Part shown: positions 1 through 8,850 of the stretch, one piece after another
How positions within the stretch are numbered: the stretch's first letter is position 1
Layout of the letters: each line of letters opens with the position of its first letter
Assembly: GCA_965233675.1 (NCBI GenBank)
Contig: OZ247498.1
Coordinates: 4,526,001-4,590,000 of the forward strand
Direction of reading: 5' to 3'
DNA length: 64,000 nt
Source: SZUA-309 sp965233675
GTDB taxonomy: Bacteria; Pseudomonadota; Gammaproteobacteria; Pseudomonadales; Azotimanducaceae
The notes under the pieces: generated by a model
The model's database searches: none
The model's input: the letters and a program-made list of their open reading frames with translations, nothing else
What the model was told of the DNA's origin: nothing
Translations under genes and position numbers: made by a program

Positions 1-34
1 CGCTGTCCGGCTCAGGCCTCGCCGCGCTGCTCAT
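1..34 (-). CDS. N-terminus of a gene following ubiJ, possibly ubiB (partial)
   Basis: An ATG at 34-32 on the minus strand overlaps the ubiJ stop in an ATGA junction and opens a frame that runs off the window edge, reading MSSAARPEPDS. In gammaproteobacteria ubiE-ubiJ is normally followed by ubiB, the ubiquinone-biosynthesis kinase-like protein. The junction and the order fit that gene. The eleven visible residues do not match the usual UbiB start that I remember, so identity rests on context only. Confidence 0.4.
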   Translation of the reverse strand, partial: MSSAARPEPDS

Positions 35-693
35 GGTGCGTTCTGCTTGGATTCGGACTTCCGCGCTTCCACCAGACCGATCCTGGCGTCGAGCCGGTCG
101 ACGCGGAGACGGAGATCATCCAGTCGATCCATGAGTGTGTTCCGCGCCTGGTCCGTGACCCAGGCGTTACCGGCTTCTTTTCTGGCGCCGGTTGCCAGGC
201 CCTCGGCCGCGGAGCGAAGAAAGGCGAAGCCCGCTTCCGCTGCGCCGATGAGCCCGTCGGCAGCTTCCCGGCCGATCACACCGGCCAGGGGCTCCGCCAG
301 ATCCGGTTCCAGATCCTGGAACAGCGCTGCCACGGACTGCAGTGCAGCTTCATCACCTTCGAGGCGGACGTCGGCGGTGTTGGCCGCGCTCGGACGCAAA
401 AACAGACGGGCGATCCCGGGCAGTGTGCCGGTCACCACGGCGTGTGCTTGTTCCGTGCTGCCCGCTTCCAGCACCAGCGCATCCGGTTGCACGATGAGCA
501 GCAGCGTGCGTGGTTCAGCAGCCGCGTCGGAAAAGCCGGGCACCGCCGGCGGCAGAATGTCGAAGCGAACGCGGGTGCCGGCCAGCGCGTCCAGGCGCGG
601 GTAGCTGGTCGGATCCAGTTTCAACGTCTGGCTCGAGAGCTCGCCGGCCAGCCGGGCGAACAGGCGCTCGAGCGGCGTACTGTTCAGGGTCAT
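31..693 (-). CDS. ubiJ: Ubiquinone biosynthesis accessory factor UbiJ (SCP2 domain)
   Basis: UbiJ is a soluble lipid-binding accessory protein that works with UbiK in aerobic ubiquinone biosynthesis, probably presenting the hydrophobic intermediates to the Ubi enzymes. The 220-residue protein has the expected layout: an SCP2-like sterol-carrier fold over roughly residues 15-125 and a C-terminal amphipathic helix (about 180-212, rich in Leu, Asp and Arg) that would form the coiled coil with UbiK. The ATG at 693-691 overlaps the ubiE stop by 4 bp, so the two are translationally coupled. Sequence identity within this family is low. The call rests on domain length, the helical tail and the position directly after ubiE. 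Confidence 0.85.
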   Translation of the reverse strand: MTLNSTPLERLFARLAGELSSQTLKLDPTSYPRLDALAGTRVRFDILPPAVPGFSDAAAEPRTLLLIVQPDALVLEAGSTEQAHAVVTGTLPGIARLFLRPSAANTADVRLEGDEAALQSVAALFQDLEPDLAEPLAGVIGREAADGLIGAAEAGFAFLRSAAEGLATGARKEAGNAWVTDQARNTLMDRLDDLRLRVDRLDARIGLVEARKSESKQNAP

Positions 694-1424
694 GGCTTTA
701 CGCCGCGGTGGATGGCGGCCACGCCGGACAGGAAGTTGTGATATTCCACCGCCTCGAAGCCGGCGTCTTCCATCATCTGCTTCAGTGCCTCCTGGGATGG
801 GTGCATCTCGATGGACTCGACCAGATACTGGTAGCTGTCCCCATCACCGACCAGGACCCGCCCGATGCCCGGCCAGAGAGACTGGAAGGCTTTGTAGCCG
901 GCGTCGATCACCGGGTTCTGTGGTTTGGAAAACTCGAGTACGAGTAAGGCGCCGCCGGGTACGAGGATCCGCCTCAGCTCGATCAGCGCGGCGAGTTTGT
1001 CGGTGAAGTTCCTGAGCCCGAAGCCGATGGTGATGCAGTTGAAGGTATTGTCCGGGAAGGGCAGCCGTTCACCGTTCGCCTGGCAGAAGGCGACCTGGGT
1101 GAGGCCACGGTCCAGCAGTCGGTCGCGACCGACCCGCATCATTTCCGCGTTGATGTCTGCCAGCACCACCTGGCCGTCACTGCCGACCACCGGGGCGAAC
1201 AGCGCCGCCAGATCGCCGGTGCCGCCCGCCAGATCCAGCACCTTGTGACCACGGCGGACGCCGGACATCTCCAGCGTCATGCGTTTGAACAGGCGATGGC
1301 TGCCAAACGACATCACATCGTTCATCAGGTCGTAGTTTTCGGCCACGCTCTCGAACACGCCGCGAACCAGGCGGGTCTTTTCTGAGGGGGCAACTTTTTT
1401 GAAGCCGAAATCGACGTCGGTCAT
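690..1424 (-). CDS. ubiE: Ubiquinone/menaquinone biosynthesis C-methyltransferase UbiE
   Basis: UbiE is the SAM-dependent C-methyltransferase that methylates the benzoquinol ring in ubiquinone synthesis (and demethylmenaquinol where menaquinone is made). The 244-residue protein carries the family N-terminus FGFKKVAPSEK and the SAM-binding motif LDLAGGTGDLA at residues 63-73. It also has the UbiE signature GFGLRNFTD and an acidic ribose-binding segment, VVLADIN. I start at 1424 because MTDVDFGFKKV matches the family start; an upstream ATG at 1454 would add ten unrelated residues. It is cotranscribed with ubiJ. The 13-bp repeat array lies 45 bp upstream of the start. Confidence 0.97.
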   Translation of the reverse strand: MTDVDFGFKKVAPSEKTRLVRGVFESVAENYDLMNDVMSFGSHRLFKRMTLEMSGVRRGHKVLDLAGGTGDLAALFAPVVGSDGQVVLADINAEMMRVGRDRLLDRGLTQVAFCQANGERLPFPDNTFNCITIGFGLRNFTDKLAALIELRRILVPGGALLVLEFSKPQNPVIDAGYKAFQSLWPGIGRVLVGDGDSYQYLVESIEMHPSQEALKQMMEDAGFEAVEYHNFLSGVAAIHRGVKP

Positions 1425-1468
1425 GGCAATTCGATGCGCGGGGCGGAAATCCAAGTTTAGCCTTTTTT

Positions 1469-1531
1469 CAGGGCTGGGTTTCAGGGCTGGGTTTCAGGGC
1501 TGGGTTTCAGGGCTGGGTTTCAGGATTGGGG
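1469..1531. repeat. 13-bp tandem repeat, four perfect copies plus a decayed fifth
   Basis: CAGGGCTGGGTTT is repeated perfectly at 1469-1481, 1482-1494, 1495-1507 and 1508-1520. It is followed by a degenerate copy, CAGGATTGGGG, at 1521-1531. The array fills the gap between the DUF971 gene and ubiE, and the DUF971 stop codon (TGA, 1522-1520 on the minus strand) lies at the junction of the last perfect and the decayed copy. There are no spacers, so it is a minisatellite and not a CRISPR array. Confidence 0.95.
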
Positions 1532-1918
1532 CTTAACGGAAGGTGGTGTGAAGTGGCCCACCGGGATAGTGGGCAGCCGGGAGGCGTTGGCGGTCTTCAG
1601 CTCGGTCAGATACGCCTCCCAGTACTGGGCCTGATTGTCGTTCAGGTCTATCAGATAGTCCCAGCCGAAGATGCCCGAGTCGTGACCGTCGTCGAAAACG
1701 ATGCGGATGGCATAGTTGCCCACCGGCTCCAGCCCGGTAATACCCACATGTTTTTTGCCCGTCTGCAGCACGCGCTCCGAATCCGAATGACCGCGTACCT
1801 CCGCGGAAGGAGAGTACACACGGAGGAGTTCCGCCGGCAGGGAGCAGACGGTCTCTTCCCACTCCAGATCCAGGCGCTTGGAGCGGGTGTGGTAGTTGAT
1901 CTTCCGGGGTGGTTGCAT
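1520..1918 (-). CDS. DUF971 protein (gamma-butyrobetaine hydroxylase N-terminal-like domain)
   Basis: This 132-residue protein is a single DUF971 domain, the small fold also found at the N-terminus of gamma-butyrobetaine hydroxylase. Family marks are the N-terminal LDLEWEE segment and the YAIRIVFDDGHDSGIFGWDY core (about residues 69-88). Standalone members have no established biochemical role, and this one has no catalytic domain. The start at 1918 (MQPPRKINYH) fits the family; the frame is open further upstream but would run into hslU. It lies 13 bp after hslU in the same direction, an arrangement conserved in Pseudomonas from memory. Its last codons run into the 13-bp repeat array. Confidence 0.9.
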   Translation of the reverse strand: MQPPRKINYHTRSKRLDLEWEETVCSLPAELLRVYSPSAEVRGHSDSERVLQTGKKHVGITGLEPVGNYAIRIVFDDGHDSGIFGWDYLIDLNDNQAQYWEAYLTELKTANASRLPTIPVGHFTPPSVKPQS

Positions 1919-1931
1919 GCTGTCGGGCCCG

Positions 1932-3284
1932 CTACAGGATGTAGCGGGACAGGTCCTGATCGCGAACGAGAACGGCCAGGTGTTCGTCCACGTAGGCGGC
2001 GTCCACCTCCACGGCCCTGCCGCTGTGTTCCGTGGCATCGAAGGAAATCTCCTCCAGCAGTCGCTCCATCAGGGTGTGCAGTCGTCGCGCGCCGATGTTC
2101 TCGGTGCCTTCATTCACCTGCCAGGCGAGTTCGGCAATCCGGGTGAGGCCGTCGTCGGTGAATGTGATTTCCAGTCCCTCCGTCGCCAGCAATGCCTGAT
2201 ACTGCTCGGTGAGCGAGGCGTTCGGCTCGGTGAGGATGCGCTTGAAATCTTCCGGAGTCAGCGCCGCGAGCTCGACCCGGATGGGCAGCCGGCCCTGCAA
2301 CTCGGGAATCAGATCCGAGGGTTTGGACAGGTGGAACGCCCCGGAGGCGATGAACAGAATGTGGTCTGTCTTCACCATGCCGTACTTGGTCGAAACGGTG
2401 CAGCCTTCGATGAGCGGCAGGAGGTCCCGTTGTACGCCCTCCCGGGAAACGTCCGCGCCAACACCCTCACTCCGCTTGGCAACCTTGTCCAGTTCGTCGA
2501 TGAACACGATCCCGGTCTGTTCCACCGCCTCGATGGCGCCGGCCTTGATCTCTTCCTCGTTCACCAGGCGTGCCGCCTCTTCCTCGCGGATTTTCTTCAG
2601 CGCATCCTTAACCTTGAGTCTGGCGGACTTGGTCTTGCCCTGACCCATATTGGAGAACATGCTCTGCAGCTGGCTGGTCATCTCCTCCATGCCGGGCGGG
2701 GCCATGATCTCCACGCCGATGGGTGTGGTGTCGATCTCGATATCGATTTCCTTGTCGTCGAGTTCTCCTTCCCGAAGCTTCTTGCGGAAGACCTGGCGGG
2801 TGGCGGAATCCTTTTCGTCCGCTGCTGATTCTCCACCGGCGCTGTCGCCGCCGAAGCCCACCGATCGTGGTGCGGGCAGCAGGGCATCGAGAATCCGTTC
2901 TTCGGCCACGTCATCCGCCCGATGCTGCACCTGGCTGATCTGCGTTTCCCGCAGCATCTTCACCGCTGCATCGGCGAGATCGCGGATGATGGATTCCACT
3001 TCCTTGCCCACGTAACCCACTTCGGTGAATTTGGTGGCCTCGACTTTGATGAACGGCGCATGGGCGAGCCTGGCCAGACGTCGGGCGATCTCCGTTTTGC
3101 CAACCCCGGTGGGGCCGATCATCAGAATGTTCTTCGGGGTGATCTCCTCGCGCATCTCTTCGGAGAGCTGCATGCGTCGCCAGCGGTTTCTGAGCGCGAT
3201 AGCAACCGCGCGCTTGGCATCGTCCTGACCGATGATGTGTCGGTCGAGTTCGTGAACGATCTCCCTCGGGGTCATCACGCTCAT
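1932..3284 (-). CDS. hslU: ATP-dependent protease ATPase subunit HslU
   Basis: HslU is the AAA+ unfoldase that feeds substrates into the HslV peptidase in the cytoplasm. The 450-residue length is normal. Walker A GPTGVGKT is at residues 57-64, the pore loop GYVGKE follows near residue 91, Walker B FIDELDK is near residue 260, and the variable I-domain lies between about 110 and 240. The protein ends in SRYIL, consistent with the C-terminal tail that docks into HslV. Its ATG overlaps the hslV stop by 4 bp, so the two subunits are translationally coupled. Confidence 0.99.
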   Translation of the reverse strand: MSVMTPREIVHELDRHIIGQDDAKRAVAIALRNRWRRMQLSEEMREEITPKNILMIGPTGVGKTEIARRLARLAHAPFIKVEATKFTEVGYVGKEVESIIRDLADAAVKMLRETQISQVQHRADDVAEERILDALLPAPRSVGFGGDSAGGESAADEKDSATRQVFRKKLREGELDDKEIDIEIDTTPIGVEIMAPPGMEEMTSQLQSMFSNMGQGKTKSARLKVKDALKKIREEEAARLVNEEEIKAGAIEAVEQTGIVFIDELDKVAKRSEGVGADVSREGVQRDLLPLIEGCTVSTKYGMVKTDHILFIASGAFHLSKPSDLIPELQGRLPIRVELAALTPEDFKRILTEPNASLTEQYQALLATEGLEITFTDDGLTRIAELAWQVNEGTENIGARRLHTLMERLLEEISFDATEHSGRAVEVDAAYVDEHLAVLVRDQDLSRYIL

Positions 3285-3823
3285 AGGTCCAGCACCTCGA
3301 TGGTTCGCTGATGGTTGGTGTACACGCAGATGTCCGCGGCGATGGCCAGCGCCTTTTCCACCACGTCACCGGCGGCGAGTTCGGTGTTTTCCGCCAGAGC
3401 CTTGGCGGCTGCCTGGGCGAAAGGTCCGCCGGAGCCAATGGCGAGTACGCCGGTTTCCGGTTCGATCACATCACCGGTGCCGCTGATCAGCAGCGATGCT
3501 TCCTTGTCTGCAACCAGCAGCATGGCCTCGAGCCGGCGCAGGGCCCGGTCTGAACGCCAGTCTTTGGCGAGTTCCACCGCTGCCCGGACCAGGTTGCCCG
3601 AGTACTTGTCCAGCGCGCCTTCGAATCGTTCGAAGAGGGTGAAGGCGTCGGCGGTACCGCCAGCGAAGCCGGCGAGAACGGTGTCGTTCAACAGACGCCG
3701 GACCTTTCTGGCATTGCCTTTCATGATGGTCTGTCCGAGAGAGACCTGGCCGTCTCCGCCCAGGGCGACCTGGGTGGCCGTTCTGACGCAGACGATGGTG
3801 GTGCCGTGGAACTGTTCTACCAC
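3281..3823 (-). CDS. hslV: ATP-dependent protease peptidase subunit HslV
   Basis: HslV is the threonine peptidase that forms the double-hexamer core of the HslVU protease. The 180-residue protein carries the proteasome-like active-site start HGTTIVCV. Cleavage of a seven-residue propeptide would expose a Thr as the N-terminal nucleophile. The GDGQVSLG and GFAGGTADAFTL blocks and the C-terminal ICVYTNHQRTIE are family signatures. Translation starts at a GTG preceded by AAAAAGGAG. A sigma-32-like promoter lies about 50 bp upstream. Confidence 0.98.
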   Translation of the reverse strand: MVEQFHGTTIVCVRTATQVALGGDGQVSLGQTIMKGNARKVRRLLNDTVLAGFAGGTADAFTLFERFEGALDKYSGNLVRAAVELAKDWRSDRALRRLEAMLLVADKEASLLISGTGDVIEPETGVLAIGSGGPFAQAAAKALAENTELAAGDVVEKALAIAADICVYTNHQRTIEVLDL

Positions 3824-3870
3824 GCTTGCTCCTTTTTACTGCTTTCTGATGCTGCTATGGCTGATCCGGG

Positions 3871-3899
3871 ATAGTGGGGGCGGGCCTTCGCGTTTTCAA
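3871..3899 (-). promoter_or_regulatory. Sigma-32-like heat-shock promoter for hslVU
   Basis: On the minus strand TTGAAA (3899-3894) is followed after 14 bp by CCCCACTA (3879-3872). This is close to the RpoH consensus CTTGAAA, 13-15 bp, CCCCATNT, and ends about 50 bp before the hslV start. hslVU is a classic heat-shock operon in Escherichia coli, so position and sequence agree. This is a consensus match by eye and was not scored. Confidence 0.6.
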
Positions 3900-3961
3900 T
3901 GCGTACCCGGTGCGGGTGGCGGTCAGCCTTTTGCCTGGCCCGGTGCGGAGTTATCGGCAGG

Positions 3962-4558
3962 TCAGCGGATCTCCGGGGTCATGTCACGTTCCCGCAGGCG
4001 GTTGATCACCCGCTCTGCTTCCCGCTTGGACTGATAGGGCCCCACCATCACCCGGTACCAGGCGCCGGACGAGAGGTCTACGCGCTCCGATCTGGCAGGC
4101 AGACCCATGGCAATGATCTCCCGGGTGATTTTCGTGGCATCCGCCAGGCTTTTCACGGAAATGGCCTGCACCTGGTACTCGCGCGCGGGCTCATCCGGAT
4201 TTTCGCCCGGGAATTTCGCTTCGTAGGCGTTCGGGTCCACCTCTACGGTGCCGTTCTCCAGAATGTCTTCGAACTCGAAGACGATGTCTTCCGGCTCCGT
4301 TACCGGTCCCCGGGTTGCGGCGACGGTGTCTTCGAACACGGACGGGGCGTAGCTTGCAAGGAGCACCAGGCCGGCGCCGAAAACCACCCCGGCGGAGAAA
4401 CTGGGCGCGCTCCAGATATTGCGCTGTTCGGATTGGGCCCCCTTTCCTGAGCGATTGCCTGAGCGATTGCCTGAGCGCTTGTTTGAACGCTTGCGAGGGC
4501 CGGTTCCGGGCCTGTTCCTGCGCGGGCTGCTGGATCTGCTGGCGTAGTCGCGACTCAT
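3962..4558 (-). CDS. SPOR-domain membrane protein (FtsN-like)
   Basis: This 198-residue bitopic protein has a basic cytoplasmic N-terminus, one membrane helix at about residues 53-72 and a C-terminal SPOR domain at about 125-198 (EYQVQAISVKS ... WYRVMVGPYQSKREAERVINRL). SPOR domains bind denuded septal peptidoglycan, so the protein probably localises to the division site. It resembles the FtsN-like protein found beside hslV in Pseudomonas but is short, with a linker of only about 50 residues. I start at 4558 (MSRDYASRSS); 4570 is also open, and neither has a good ribosome site. Residues 25-40 derive from the 12-bp DNA repeat listed separately. Confidence 0.85.
   Translation of the reverse strand: MSRDYASRSSSPRRNRPGTGPRKRSNKRSGNRSGNRSGKGAQSEQRNIWSAPSFSAGVVFGAGLVLLASYAPSVFEDTVAATRGPVTEPEDIVFEFEDILENGTVEVDPNAYEAKFPGENPDEPAREYQVQAISVKSLADATKITREIIAMGLPARSERVDLSSGAWYRVMVGPYQSKREAERVINRLRERDMTPEIR
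4447..4494. repeat. 12-bp tandem repeat inside the SPOR gene, four units
   Basis: Units CTGAGCGATTGC, CTGAGCGATTGC, CTGAGCGCTTGT and TTGAACGCTTGC follow one another. The first two are identical and the others diverge. On the coding strand they give a basic stretch, RSNKRSGNRSGNRSGK, in the cytoplasmic tail. The 12-bp period keeps the frame whatever the copy number. Confidence 0.9.
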
Positions 4559-4653
4559 GGGCGCAATCATAGGTCAGCGGCTGGGTACTGGCACGCGATT
4601 CCCTCAAAATTGCCTGGTTGTGCATCGGGGGCGGCGAAGGGCCGGACGAAGGC

Positions 4654-6813
<2,160 letters not shown>

Positions 6814-6921
6814 TTCCCGACCATTCTAGCGACACCGGCGCCCGGGTGGTGTCCGCCGCTCGCCGGGATTCCCGTGGGAACCCGCAGATCCGGGGGAATC
6901 GAGGGGGTTCAACCGGCGGTG

Positions 6922-6950
6922 TTGCCTTTATGGCGCGCTACGAATAGAAT
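6922..6950 (+). promoter_or_regulatory. Sigma-70 promoter of rpmE
   Basis: TTGCCT (6922-6927) and TAGAAT (6945-6950) are separated by exactly 17 bp, a good match to the sigma-70 consensus. They lie 27 bp before the rpmE start codon, giving a leader of about 20 nt that contains the GGGGGT ribosome site. Confidence 0.75.
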
Positions 6951-6977
6951 TCGCGCCCTTTTTCGGGGGTATTGGCG

Positions 6978-7193
6978 ATGAAACAAGGCATTCACCCAGA
7001 CTATCAGGAGATCAAGGCGACCTGCAGCTGCGGGAACGTCATTGAAACCCGTTCCACCTTGAGCGAGGACATCCACCTCGAGGTCTGTTCCGCCTGCCAT
7101 CCGTTCTACACCGGCAAGCAGAAGATCCTGGATTCCGGCGGCCGGGTTGAACGGTTCCGTCAGCGCTTCGGCAATCGCAGCGTCAAGAACTGA
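6978..7193 (+). CDS. rpmE: 50S ribosomal protein L31
   Basis: This is the 71-residue large-subunit protein L31. It is the zinc-binding (C+) form: CSCGN near residues 16-20 and CSACHPFYTG near 36-45 supply the cysteine ligands. I use the ATG at 6978 (MKQGIHPDYQ) because this matches the family start; a TTG two codons upstream is also in frame. It stands alone between its own promoter and terminator and is divergent from priA, as in Pseudomonas. Confidence 0.98.
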   Translation: MKQGIHPDYQEIKATCSCGNVIETRSTLSEDIHLEVCSACHPFYTGKQKILDSGGRVERFRQRFGNRSVKN

Positions 7194-7218
7194 TCAGCGA
7201 TCTGCTTTGAGCTTACCG

Positions 7219-7249
7219 AACGCCCGGCACCCGCCGGGCGTTTTCGTTT
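7219..7249 (+). terminator. Rho-independent terminator of rpmE
   Basis: AACGCCCGGC (7219-7228) pairs perfectly with GCCGGGCGTT (7233-7242) around an ACCC loop and is followed by TTCGTTT. It lies 25 bp after the rpmE stop. Confidence 0.9.
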
Positions 7250-7404
7250 CTGGCGAGGCAGAATCCGATATCGTCCTGTCTCGTGCGGTTCATGCTCTGT
7301 TCAGCCACGGGCAGGCACAATCAGGGTCTGACAGCCGGGGTGCTGGCAGTATGCCTGGCAGGAACCCGATGGAGATTTACGGTCTAATTCAACACCGGTT
7401 CAAA

Positions 7405-8838
7405 ATGCCACTATCGAGACACAGGAGAGAGCCGATCAAACCGTCTGAAACGCTCACCCGCTGGCTGCTTGCCGGCGCACTGCTGCTGGCTTCAGCCGTC
7501 CAGGCCAGTCCTGGCGAAGACATGTACCAGACCCTGCTCGAGAACGGCGGTCTCTACGACGATCCGGAGTGGCAGGCCTATGTGGACGAAATCGGCCAGC
7601 GTCTGGTCGCGGTGAGTCCGGACGCGGGGGAGGAATATCACTTCTTCGTGATCGACGAGACGTCGGTCAACGCCTTCGCCATGCCGGATGGATACATCTT
7701 CGTCCACCGGGGGCTGATCGCCTACTGCCGGTCCGAGGATGAACTGGCTGGCGTGATCGGTCATGAGATCGGCCATGTGGTGGGGCAGCACGCCAAGCGT
7801 TCGAACCTGCTTGGGATGATGGGTTCGGTTGCCGGCATCGTCGGCTCGGTCCTGACAGGTACCGGCGCTATTTCTGATCTTTCGAACACGGCCACCAACG
7901 CGCTCCGATCCGGCTACGGTCGTGGCTATGAACTCGAGTCGGATGAATACGGCGCGGAGTTTCTGGCGCTCGCCGGCTACAACCCGCTGGCTATGATCGA
8001 TGTGATCCATGTGCTCAAAGACCACTCCATGTTCGCCAAGAATGTGCTCAATCAGCCTCAGGTTTATCACGGCCTCTTCACCAGTCACCCGAAAAACGAT
8101 AAGCGCCTCCACGAGGCGGTGGAAAAGTCCCTGCATCTGTTTCCGGAAGAGCTGCAGGAGCCGGAGCGTGACTTCTGGGGCATGGTGGACGGCATGGTCT
8201 ACGGCAGTGCGCCCAGCACGGGCCTGATCAAAGACAGCACCTACTACAACGGCGGCCTTCGAGTGGTGCTCGCCTATCCGCAGGGATGGGATGTGCGCAA
8301 CACGCCGACCGAGATCATCGGCACCGCACCTTTCGGCACCGACGTGACAATCTCCGTGCAGCGGCAGAACCCGTCCGGTGACGAACAGACGCCCGCCGAG
8401 TACATCAGCGAAACCCTCAAGCGGGACGATGTGGAGAACGGAAAGGACGTGGATGTGAATGGCTATTCCGGCCACATGGCGGATATCAAACTGGTCGATG
8501 GTGCGTCCGCGGTGGCGCAGAAAATCGGCGTGGTCTTCAAGGATGGGGGCGTATATCTGTTCCGCGGCGAACTCGGCCCGAACGGCGGCGACGAGGCGGC
8601 ATTCGAGGAAGCCTGGCTCGCCGTGCTGGGTGGTTTCCGGGCCATGCTGGCGGAAGACCTCAAGGTGGCCAACGATCAGCGGATCGCGGTGGTGACGGCA
8701 AAGCCGGACGATACTTTCAGAACGCTCGGACAGAAGTCGTCCATCTCCCGATTCCCGGAAGAAACACTGCGTGTGATCAACGGCATGTATCCGAACGGCG
8801 AGCCCAGAGCCGGGGACTACATCAAGATCGTTCAGTAG
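7405..8838 (+). CDS. Periplasmic M48-family metalloprotease (BepA-like)
   Basis: This is a zinc-dependent endopeptidase predicted to act in the periplasm on envelope proteins, as the related BepA does in outer-membrane quality control. The 477-residue form has a membrane-spanning signal segment (LLAGALLLASAVQA, about 21-34), the catalytic HEIGH at 120-124 and the downstream zinc ligand E178 in YELESDEYGAEF. A C-terminal region ends in a LysM-like tail (NGMYPNGEPRAGDYIKIV). The usual TPR domain of BepA is not obvious. The start is uncertain: 7405 gives the shorter leader without a clear ribosome site, while ATG 7369 follows CAGGA at good spacing and adds 12 residues. Confidence 0.88.
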   Translation: MPLSRHRREPIKPSETLTRWLLAGALLLASAVQASPGEDMYQTLLENGGLYDDPEWQAYVDEIGQRLVAVSPDAGEEYHFFVIDETSVNAFAMPDGYIFVHRGLIAYCRSEDELAGVIGHEIGHVVGQHAKRSNLLGMMGSVAGIVGSVLTGTGAISDLSNTATNALRSGYGRGYELESDEYGAEFLALAGYNPLAMIDVIHVLKDHSMFAKNVLNQPQVYHGLFTSHPKNDKRLHEAVEKSLHLFPEELQEPERDFWGMVDGMVYGSAPSTGLIKDSTYYNGGLRVVLAYPQGWDVRNTPTEIIGTAPFGTDVTISVQRQNPSGDEQTPAEYISETLKRDDVENGKDVDVNGYSGHMADIKLVDGASAVAQKIGVVFKDGGVYLFRGELGPNGGDEAAFEEAWLAVLGGFRAMLAEDLKVANDQRIAVVTAKPDDTFRTLGQKSSISRFPEETLRVINGMYPNGEPRAGDYIKIVQ

Positions 8839-8850
8839 ATGGGCATTCGC

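Noticed and set aside
1469..1531. CRISPR-like array
   Set aside because: The 13-bp units are directly adjacent with no spacers, and no cas gene is present.
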